Of a stretch of DNA of 64,000 bases, positions 48,862 to 56,457 are shown one piece after another (positions within the stretch are counted from its first letter, which is position 1; every line of letters begins with the position of its first letter). The stretch is taken from positions 1 through 64,000 of the forward strand of contig CALLKX010000048.1 of NCBI GenBank assembly GCA_938083085.1, read 5' to 3'. The translations under genes and the position numbers were made by a program. Under the pieces are notes generated by a model. It had not been told where the DNA came from. It searched no databases and worked only from the letters and a program-made list of their open reading frames with translations. Source of the stretch: an uncultured bacterium. Lineage in GTDB: Bacteria; Planctomycetota; UBA1135; GCA-002686595.

Positions 48862-49641
48862 ATGACCGACCTCACATCAGCCATCGCGATCCGCGCCGAG
48901 GGACTGGCGAAGACCTTCCACGACCCGCAGCGCGGCGTGGTCGAGGCCGTCAAGGGCGTGGACCTCGACTGCCGCAAGGGCGAGATCTTCGGCCTGCTCG
49001 GGCCGAACGGCGCGGGGAAGACCACCACCCTGCGCATGCTCTCCACCATCCTCGCCCCCACCTCCGGGCGGGCGCTGATCGACGGCATCGACGTGGCCGA
49101 GGACCCGCTCGAGGTCCGGCGGCGACTCGGCTTCCTCTCGGGCAGCACCGGGCTCTACCCGCGCCTCACCGGCCGGGAGACCCTGCGCTACTTCGGCCGG
49201 CTCCACGGGCTGGAGGGCGACCGGCTCGAGGCCGCGATCGCGCGGGCCTTCGACGCCTTCGACCTGCACTCCTTCGGGGACGGCCGCTGCGAGGCCCTCT
49301 CCACTGGCCAGAAGCAGCGCGTCTCCATCGCCCGCGCGGTGCTCCATGACCCGCCCGTGCTCATCCTCGACGAGCCCACCACCGGGCTCGACATCATGGC
49401 GTCGAGCGACATGATCCAGTTCATCGACTCGCGCCGCGAGGCGGGGACCTGCGTCCTGTTCAGCACCCACATCCTGAGCGAGGCCGAGCGGCTCTGCGAC
49501 CGGATCGGCATCGTCTACGACGGCCGCATGCTCGCGGGGGGCAGCCTCGACGAGCTGCGCGCGATGACCGGCAAGGAGTGGCTCGAGGAGATCTTCCGGG
49601 AGCTCGTGCAGCGCGCCGACGCCGGCGAGGGTGCGGCTTGA
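48862..49641 (+). CDS. ABC transporter ATP-binding protein (NatA-like)
   Basis: GLLGPNGAGKTTTLRML (Walker A), LSTGQKQRVSIARAVLHDPPVLILDEPTTGLD (signature plus Walker B). Confidence 0.96.
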   Translation: MTDLTSAIAIRAEGLAKTFHDPQRGVVEAVKGVDLDCRKGEIFGLLGPNGAGKTTTLRMLSTILAPTSGRALIDGIDVAEDPLEVRRRLGFLSGSTGLYPRLTGRETLRYFGRLHGLEGDRLEAAIARAFDAFDLHSFGDGRCEALSTGQKQRVSIARAVLHDPPVLILDEPTTGLDIMASSDMIQFIDSRREAGTCVLFSTHILSEAERLCDRIGIVYDGRMLAGGSLDELRAMTGKEWLEEIFRELVQRADAGEGAA

Positions 49642-51896
49642 AGACGTCCCTCGACGTCCTCCGGGTCGAGCTCCTGCAGCTCGCGCGGGACCGGCGCGCG
49701 CTGTTCTCCGCCATCGTCCTCCCGGCGCTGCTCTACCCCCTGCTGTTCTGGGGTACGGGCGCGCTCCAGACCGTGGGCGAGGAGACCATGGCGGAGCGGA
49801 CGGTGCGCGCCCTCGTGGACCTCTCGCGGGCCGACGCCGAGACCGCGGAGGCCTTCCTCGAAGGGCTCGTGGAGCAGGGCCCCATCACGCTTACCGAGGT
49901 CGACGCCGCGGGGCTCCTGGTCCCAGACGACGAGGACTCGCGAGAGACCGCCCGGGGGCTGCTGCGCCCCACCGCCCAGACTGCCGCCGGGGCCTCCCTG
50001 TCGAAGCCCGCAGGGGAATCCACCGCCGGCCTGGCGATCGGATCAGGGGACGGGTCGGAGGGTGAGCCGGATGACCGCCCAGAAGATGCGCCAGGAGATG
50101 CGCCGGAAGAGAGCTCGGCTGAAGGCTCGGCTGAAGGCTCCGCTGAGGGCTCAGCTGAGGGCCCTCCCGGGGACGATGCGGCCCGCGGCGACGGAGCCCT
50201 CGAGCCGTTCGACGTGCTCATCGTGGCCAGCGCTGACGGCGGGACGCCGGACCTCTCCCGCACCACGTTTGACCTCTGGTACGACGTCAAGCGCGACGAC
50301 GCCCGGGAGGCTATGGGGCGCGCCCGGAGCGCCCTGCGCGACCTCGGAGAGGCCCGCTCGGCCGAGCGGCGCGAGCACCTGCTCGGCGGAGACCCGGGCG
50401 CCGGGCTCTCCCCCCTGAGTACGGACGTAGCCTCCGAGGCGGATGCCAGCGGCGCGCGCCTCGGAATGTGGCTGCCCTTCGTCGTGCTGCTCGTGCTCAT
50501 CTCCGGCGGCGCGTACGCGGCCCTGGCAGTGTTCGCCGGCGAGCGGGAGGCGGGCACCCTGGAGACGCTCCTGGTGCAGCCGGTCCCCCACCGGTCCATC
50601 GCCATGGGCAAGCTCCTCACGGTCTTCGTGGCCGGCTGTGCGACCCTCGCCATGAACCTGGGCAGCCTGGTGGTCTGCGCGGGCTCGGGGCTCATGGACA
50701 TGGGAAGCATCGGCGGCGGCGCGAGCGGCATGGCCTATGGCCGGCTGGCCGCGCTGGTCGTGGAGCTCCCCACCTGCCTCCTGCTCTGCGCGGTGCTCTG
50801 CCTCGTGTGCGGCGGCGCCCGGACCTTCCGCGAGGGCCAGCTGCTGATCTTCCCCGTCACGCTGCTGGTGGTGATCCCCACCGCCATCGTGCTCCGCCCA
50901 GAGGTCTCCCTCACGGCGCTGTGGGCGATCGTCCCCTTCTCCGGCTCCGCCCTCGCCTTGCGCGAGGGGCTCGAGGGCGACCTCAAGCTCCCGCTCGCCG
51001 CCCTGGTGATGATCTCTCACCTCGGCTGGACCTGGCTCGCGGTGGCGAGGCTCGGCCAGGTGCTCGACGCAGAGCGAGTCCTCGGCGGCGGCGGTGATCG
51101 CAAGAGCGAGGCCCACCTGCTCCAGGCGGGTGGGCGCCACGGCGTACGCTGGGGCTTTGTGGTCGTGATGGGCGTCTACCTGATCGCCATGTCCGTCCAG
51201 CGCGTCGACATGGACCTGGGGCTCTGGTTCACCTTCTGGATGATGCTGCCCGCCCTCGCCGTCGCGATCGCCTGGACCGCCCCGCGCGCCCAGGGAGAGC
51301 CCCGTCGCCTGGCAGCGGGACTCGGACTCCGGCTCCCGAGGGCGTCCCACGCCCTCGGCGCCCTGCTCATCGTCCCGGCCCTCGCCCGGGGCGCCGAGCA
51401 CCTGCTCCTGTGGCAGTCGAAGGTCCTCCCCCTGCCGCCGGGAGCGGCCGAGGGCGGGATCGAGCTCGAGGCCCTCATGGGGAGCTCCAGCCCCATGTGG
51501 CTGTTCTTCTTCTTCGCCCTCTCCCCCGGCATCTTCGAGGAGCTCGTCTTCCGCGGCGCGCTGCTGAACGCGATGAAGCGCGACTTCACCTGGAAGCGCA
51601 TCGTCTTCTGGCAGGCCCTCTACTTCGCGCTCGTCCACGCGTCGATCTACCGGCTGCTCCCCACGGGGATCCTCGGGGCCCTGCTGGCACTGATCGCGCT
51701 CCGCTCCCGGAGCGTGCTCCCGGCGATGCTCATGCACATGGGCTACAACGGACTCCTGGTCCTCGGCGCAGCGGAGCACCTCGCCTTCACTGGCGAGCCC
51801 TGGTTCGAGTACGCGCCCTGGGCAGCGATCCCCGGGCTGGCCCTGTTCCTCGTTCCACCCCGCGTCCAGGCGGGGGACTCACCGGCGCGACCCTGA
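49638..51896 (+). CDS. NatB-like ABC-2 permease fused to C-terminal CPBP (CAAX protease-like) domain
   Basis: LLQLARDRRALFSAIVLPALLYPLLFWG, FAGEREAGTLETLLVQPVPHRSIAMGKLL (ABC-2); SPGIFEELVFRGALLNAMKRDFTWKRIVFWQALYFALVHASIYRLLPTGILGALLA...MLMHMGYNGLLV (CPBP EExxxR and HxxxN). TTGA overlap with natA-like gene. Confidence 0.88.
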   Translation: MKTSLDVLRVELLQLARDRRALFSAIVLPALLYPLLFWGTGALQTVGEETMAERTVRALVDLSRADAETAEAFLEGLVEQGPITLTEVDAAGLLVPDDEDSRETARGLLRPTAQTAAGASLSKPAGESTAGLAIGSGDGSEGEPDDRPEDAPGDAPEESSAEGSAEGSAEGSAEGPPGDDAARGDGALEPFDVLIVASADGGTPDLSRTTFDLWYDVKRDDAREAMGRARSALRDLGEARSAERREHLLGGDPGAGLSPLSTDVASEADASGARLGMWLPFVVLLVLISGGAYAALAVFAGEREAGTLETLLVQPVPHRSIAMGKLLTVFVAGCATLAMNLGSLVVCAGSGLMDMGSIGGGASGMAYGRLAALVVELPTCLLLCAVLCLVCGGARTFREGQLLIFPVTLLVVIPTAIVLRPEVSLTALWAIVPFSGSALALREGLEGDLKLPLAALVMISHLGWTWLAVARLGQVLDAERVLGGGGDRKSEAHLLQAGGRHGVRWGFVVVMGVYLIAMSVQRVDMDLGLWFTFWMMLPALAVAIAWTAPRAQGEPRRLAAGLGLRLPRASHALGALLIVPALARGAEHLLLWQSKVLPLPPGAAEGGIELEALMGSSSPMWLFFFFALSPGIFEELVFRGALLNAMKRDFTWKRIVFWQALYFALVHASIYRLLPTGILGALLALIALRSRSVLPAMLMHMGYNGLLVLGAAEHLAFTGEPWFEYAPWAAIPGLALFLVPPRVQAGDSPARP
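50111..50163. repeat. 12-bp in-frame tandem repeat x4 (SAEG)
   Basis: SSAEGSAEGSAEGSAEGP encoded by tcggctgaaggc-type units. Confidence 0.85.
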
Positions 51897-51924
51897 GCGT
51901 CGCCGGGCCGGGACGAGAGCCTGC

Positions 51925-54321
51925 TCAGCGTGGAGTGGGCCCCGACTCGGCGTCAGATCCAGGATCAGACTCGGCGCCGGATTCAGCGCGGGGCTCACCT
52001 TCAGGCTCCGCGCCCAGGCCCGCTTCCGGTTCAGGTTCAGGCTCGGCGCCCGCTGGAGCGACGGCCCCCGTCACCTGTAGCGCGGCGACCCGGACCCCGT
52101 CCTTCACCGTCCACATGGCGTGCAGTCTGCCGGGCCGTTCGGGGTCCGCCGTCAAGCTGAGCCGGCCACTGCGCCGGCCAGCCTCCACGCCAGCGATCGA
52201 GGTCGCCGGACCGGGCTCATGCCCCGGCGCCACGATCCGTGCCGTCCACTCGGCGTCTCCCACGCCACCGCCGGCCTGGCCGTCGCGGGTCGTGAGATAG
52301 GTCACCACGTAGCGCCCCTCCCCCGCGGCGGCGATGTCGACCCGCCCGAGCACCTCGTCTGAAGCGACCTCCACGGGGCGGCCGAAGCTCTCGCCCCCGT
52401 CATGCGAGAACGCCACCTGAACGCGGGGCGCGCCGGCGACGCCGCCCTCCGTGTACCAGGCCGCGGCGACTGTGGCTCCGAGTGAAGCCCCGTCAGTGTC
52501 CCCGCAAGCGGCCACAGCGGGGCCGTTGACCGGACACCCTGCGATGCGCCAACCGTCCTGGTAGACCGGTCGCGGCTCACTCCAGGTGCCATCGGGCGCG
52601 CGGCGCACGGCCCAGATGTCCCGGACCTCGGCCTCCGTACGATCCCGGTAGACCACCACCGAAGAGCCGTCCGCGAGGGCGACCGCGTCCGTCGGGCAGC
52701 AGTCACAGACGAGCGCGTCGAGGAGCACCTCCTCGCCGAGGCTTCCACCGGCGCCGAGGGTCCGTGCCCGCAGCTGCATCCCGCCCGAGCCGTGGCCCGC
52801 CGCGTGCCCGGCGGCCTCTCCGCCCGCGCGCCCATCGAGCCAGATACAAAGCGCACCCCCCGTCCGCTGCGGGAGGAGCGAGACGAAGCCGTGCTCCACG
52901 GGCTGCTGGTCGTCGTGGAGCCAGCCGAGGTCACGGCCCGGCGGGCCATCCTCTTCGAGGGTCAGCCTGACCCCGTAGGCATAGGTGGAATCCCCGAGCC
53001 GCTCGAGGGTCGCGGCGAGCAAGGCCCCGGAGCTCAGCCGCGCGGCACGGGGCACATCCGCCCAGTTCACGAAGTACCGTCGGCTCGGCAGCTCCCCCTC
53101 CGCCGACTCCTTGGCCACGGTCCGCTCGGACGGCGAGGAAGGATCGGGGTCGCCCAGCAGGACGAGCCGATAGGCGCCGCTCCCGTCCCCTGCGGCGCGA
53201 GCCGTCATCACCGCGGCGGGGACCGCACCCTCAGGGCCGAGCTCCGCCGAGCGGGCCCCTTCATCCTCCACGAACACTCCATCCTCAACGAACACCGGGA
53301 AGCGAGCGCTCGTTGGCGCCGCGAGCGGCACCAGCTCGACCTCGAGCCGGGCATTGGCCGTGGGGCTCAAGGCGGCGCCGGCCCCGGAGCCGAGGAGGAT
53401 CGCGGCGACCCCCGCGAAGCCGACGCCGGTTCCAAGGACGGAGAGCAGACCCACCCGCTGTCCGATCAGGAGACACAGCGGCAGGGTGAAGAGCGGCGTC
53501 GAGCTGAACAGGACCGCGGCGAGCCCGCCGGGGAGCTCGCGCATGGCGTAGTGGTAGGGAAGCAGGCCCAACACCGCGCTCCCCACGCCGATGAGCGACG
53601 CCTTCCCCCACACCGACGCGGGGCCGGGCGCGACGAGCATCGGCTCCACCAGGCGGCGCAGCTCCCTGACGGGAGTGCTGGACCTGCCGAGGCCGGAGAG
53701 GAGCGCGATCGGGACAGCCCCGCAGGCCCCGCCCATCAACCGTACGAACCCGCCGGTGAACACATCCACGTCCTCGAAGCGGCCGCGGCCGAGGGGGACC
53801 GCCGTACCGATGGCCGTCGCCGCGCCCAGGGCGAGCAGGACCCCGATGATCCGCTTCGCTCTCGGGTTCACGTGCCCGGCGCCGTCGTCTGCGCCGCTGC
53901 GGTCCAGGGTCACGAGCACCACGCCCGCGAGCACGAGCGCCATGAAGCCCACGAGCCTCCCGTCGATCTGGTCGCCCGCCAGCGGCACCGACAGCAGCGT
54001 CGCCACCGGCACATTGAGGAGCATGACCGTCGCGGCGGTCTGCACGCCGCAGCGCCGGAAGGCCGCGAAGTAGAGGGTGTCGGAGATCGCGAAGCCGAGG
54101 AGGCCCGAACCGAAGAGCCAGACCCAGGCGTCGCCCACGGGCCAGCGCCCATTGCCGGCGAGAGCGAGGGCCAAAAAGCAGCTAGCCGCCACCCCGTTCT
54201 TGAACAGGTTGGCGGCAGCGGGGCTGACGTCGCCGCGCGCGAGCACGCGGCTGATGGCGATCGAGGCGACCGCCCAGCTAGCGGCAGCAGCGAGGGCACA
54301 TATGAGCGCAGCAGTGGACAC
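51925..54321 (-). CDS. EamA/DMT-type 10-TM transporter fused to sialidase-like beta-propeller domain
   Basis: N-terminal ten hydrophobic helices with EamA repeats; C-terminal HGFVSLLPQRTGGALCIWLDGR, LLDALVCDCCPTDAVALADGSSVVVYRDRTEAEVRDIWAVRR, DGWRIAGCPVNGPAVAA, VQVAFSHDGGESFGRPV; continuous ORF of 798 codons. Confidence 0.8.
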   Translation of the reverse strand: MSTAALICALAAAASWAVASIAISRVLARGDVSPAAANLFKNGVAASCFLALALAGNGRWPVGDAWVWLFGSGLLGFAISDTLYFAAFRRCGVQTAATVMLLNVPVATLLSVPLAGDQIDGRLVGFMALVLAGVVLVTLDRSGADDGAGHVNPRAKRIIGVLLALGAATAIGTAVPLGRGRFEDVDVFTGGFVRLMGGACGAVPIALLSGLGRSSTPVRELRRLVEPMLVAPGPASVWGKASLIGVGSAVLGLLPYHYAMRELPGGLAAVLFSSTPLFTLPLCLLIGQRVGLLSVLGTGVGFAGVAAILLGSGAGAALSPTANARLEVELVPLAAPTSARFPVFVEDGVFVEDEGARSAELGPEGAVPAAVMTARAAGDGSGAYRLVLLGDPDPSSPSERTVAKESAEGELPSRRYFVNWADVPRAARLSSGALLAATLERLGDSTYAYGVRLTLEEDGPPGRDLGWLHDDQQPVEHGFVSLLPQRTGGALCIWLDGRAGGEAAGHAAGHGSGGMQLRARTLGAGGSLGEEVLLDALVCDCCPTDAVALADGSSVVVYRDRTEAEVRDIWAVRRAPDGTWSEPRPVYQDGWRIAGCPVNGPAVAACGDTDGASLGATVAAAWYTEGGVAGAPRVQVAFSHDGGESFGRPVEVASDEVLGRVDIAAAGEGRYVVTYLTTRDGQAGGGVGDAEWTARIVAPGHEPGPATSIAGVEAGRRSGRLSLTADPERPGRLHAMWTVKDGVRVAALQVTGAVAPAGAEPEPEPEAGLGAEPEGEPRAESGAESDPGSDAESGPTPR

Positions 54322-54339
54322 GCTCGGGGGGCGCCTCGA

Positions 54340-54501
54340 TCAGCTCTTGGCTTCTTCTTCGCCCTTCTCCGCCTTGGAGAGGACGACGCCCTTGCGGGCA
54401 TCCCTGCGAGCGAGCAGATACTTGCCCGACCCCATGCCGATCTTGCGAACACGACGGCGACCACGGGTGGGGCCGCCTGCTTTGAACTGTGACTTGGCCA
54501 T
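54340..54501 (-). CDS. Small basic protein (53 aa)
   Basis: MAKSQFKAGGPTRGRRRVRKIGMGSGKYLLARRDARKGVVLSKAEKGEEEAKS; in-frame ATG inside the longer ORF 54340..55332, whose remainder is antisense to apaH. Confidence 0.7.
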   Translation of the reverse strand: MAKSQFKAGGPTRGRRRVRKIGMGSGKYLLARRDARKGVVLSKAEKGEEEAKS

Positions 54502-54618
54502 AGCTTTGAACCGCCGTCTCGGGGCATCCGGGACGATCGCGGCCAAAGAGAGTAGGAAGGGGGGCGTCCCGTGTCGAGGGTCCTCGGGCTGGAAGATCCC
54601 AGGCCGTAGACTGCGGGC

Positions 54619-55344
54619 ATGAACGGCCGGCGCATCTTCATCGGAGACCTCCAGGGCTGCAGGGAGGAGTTCGAGGCCCTGCTCACCAAGGTGGGCTTCG
54701 ATCCCGCTGGGGACACCCTCCACCCCGTCGGAGACCTCGTAAATCGGGGTCCCGACTCCGTGGGGTGCGTCCGGTTGTGCCGCGACCTGGGCGCCCGGCC
54801 GGTCCTCGGCAACCACGATGTCCACATGCTGCGGCAGTGGCACGACCCCAGCTGGAGGGGCCGCCGGACCTCCCTGGAGGCCCTCCTGGGCGCCCCGGAC
54901 GGCGAGAATCTCCTCGCCTGGCTCGAGCAGCAACCCCTGGTACTGGGCTGGGAGGATGTGATCTGCCTCCACGCGGGGATCCACCCCGCCTGGATTGACC
55001 CGGTGCCACTCCTCACGGGGAGGGACCTCCTGGACGCCGAGGACGAGGCCGTCGAGTTCGCGCTCCGTGCCCGCCACTGTGACTCCACGGGGGCGCAGCC
55101 CGAGAGCGACTGGCCCGCCCCGGGGGACCCGTTCCAGCCCTGGGATCACTTCTGGCGGGCCCGCACTTCGGAGACCCGAACCGTTGTGTTTGGGCACTGG
55201 GCCCGGCGTGGCCTGGTCGAACTCGAGCGTACCCGCGGGCTGGACACGGGCTGCGTCTACGGCGGGGAGCTCACCGCCTGGATCCCCGAGGAGGACCGCA
55301 TCGTCAGCGTGGCGGCCCGCCAGCGCTGGCACGCGGGGTCATGA
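54619..55344 (+). CDS. apaH: Symmetrical bis(5'-nucleosyl)-tetraphosphatase
   Basis: RRIFIGDLQGCREEFEALL, HPVGDLVNRGPDSVGCVRL, VLGNHDVHML, ICLHAGIHPAW, VVFGHWARRG, GLDTGCVYGGELTAW. Confidence 0.93.
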   Translation: MNGRRIFIGDLQGCREEFEALLTKVGFDPAGDTLHPVGDLVNRGPDSVGCVRLCRDLGARPVLGNHDVHMLRQWHDPSWRGRRTSLEALLGAPDGENLLAWLEQQPLVLGWEDVICLHAGIHPAWIDPVPLLTGRDLLDAEDEAVEFALRARHCDSTGAQPESDWPAPGDPFQPWDHFWRARTSETRTVVFGHWARRGLVELERTRGLDTGCVYGGELTAWIPEEDRIVSVAARQRWHAGS

Positions 55345-56153
55345 CGCCCACCAGCAGAGGCAAGGCCAAGCGCTACGAGGACCTCGACTGGTACGAGACC
55401 CCCAGGTACTACGACGCCATCTACGACGTGGACACCGACCTCGAGGCCGCCTTCCTCGAGGCCGCCCACGAGCGCCACGCCACCCCGGGCCGCGGCAGGA
55501 GAGTCCTGGAGCCGGCCTGTGGATCGGGCCGGCTGCTCGCCGCCATGGCCGAACGGGGCTGGCGGGTCCGGGGGTTTGATCTTGGGGGGGCCATGGTGCG
55601 CTACAGCCGTGAGCGGCTGCGCTCGGCGGGGCTCGCCGGGACCGTGGTCCAGGACGACATGGCGACCTTCGAGACTCCGGGGACCTTCGACCTCGCCCAC
55701 TGCCTCGTGAGCACCTTCAAGTACCTGCTCAGCGAACGCGACGCCCGCAGCCACCTGCGCGCCGTGGCGCGGGCCCTGCGCCCCGGCGGGATCTACCTCC
55801 TCGGTCTTCACCTCTCCAGGTACGGAGCCTCGCGCAAGGCCCATGAGCGCTGGACGGTCGAGCGGGGCGGTGCGGAGGTGGATTGCACAGTGACCACCTG
55901 GCCGCCTGACAAGACAAGGCGACGGGAGAGAGTCGAGGCCCGAATGCGAGTCGTCGAGAGCGGTGAGGAGCGGCGCTCCCGCACCACCTGGGAGTTCCGC
56001 ACCTACGACGCGGCGCAGGTCCTGCGCATGCTCCGCGCGGTGCCTGAGTTCGAGCACGTGGAGACCTACGACTTCCACTACGAGATCGAGGAGCCCCAGA
56101 CGCTCTCCGACCGGCAATTCGACACCATCCTGGTCCTCAAGCGCCGCCCCTGA
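55341..56153 (+). CDS. Class I SAM-dependent methyltransferase
   Basis: RVLEPACGSGRLLAAMAERGWRVRGFDLGGAMVRYSRERL, DLAHCLVSTFKYLLSERDARSHLRAVARALRPGGIYLLGL; ATGA overlap with apaH. Confidence 0.92.
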   Translation: MTPTSRGKAKRYEDLDWYETPRYYDAIYDVDTDLEAAFLEAAHERHATPGRGRRVLEPACGSGRLLAAMAERGWRVRGFDLGGAMVRYSRERLRSAGLAGTVVQDDMATFETPGTFDLAHCLVSTFKYLLSERDARSHLRAVARALRPGGIYLLGLHLSRYGASRKAHERWTVERGGAEVDCTVTTWPPDKTRRRERVEARMRVVESGEERRSRTTWEFRTYDAAQVLRMLRAVPEFEHVETYDFHYEIEEPQTLSDRQFDTILVLKRRP

Positions 56154-56457
56154 ACGCCGCAAGACCGGCCTGCGCGGCGAGTTGGCCAGGCCAAGGGGCC
56201 TCTCGATGGAGCTCGCCGGATCGAGCTCGGGGCGACGCTGTGAGCCGGGCGTGAGTCCCGAGAGAGGCCCGAGGTGAGTCAGGTCGCTCGAGGCTCCGAT
56301 GCCTGACGATGGAGTACCCCGGACCGACCACCAATTAGAGACGACCCAACCGGACCCCAGCAGTGGCCTCCAGGGCCCCGAGTGCTGGACGGCACCCCAT
56401 CCCGAAGCCGCCTTTTTTTTGATCGCCCGGGGCGCCTGAGCGAGAGATACTTCGACC

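Noticed and set aside
56413-56420. T8 run as an intrinsic terminator
   Set aside because: No convincing GC-rich stem-loop immediately upstream; more likely just an A/T patch near the sulfatase-like gene start.
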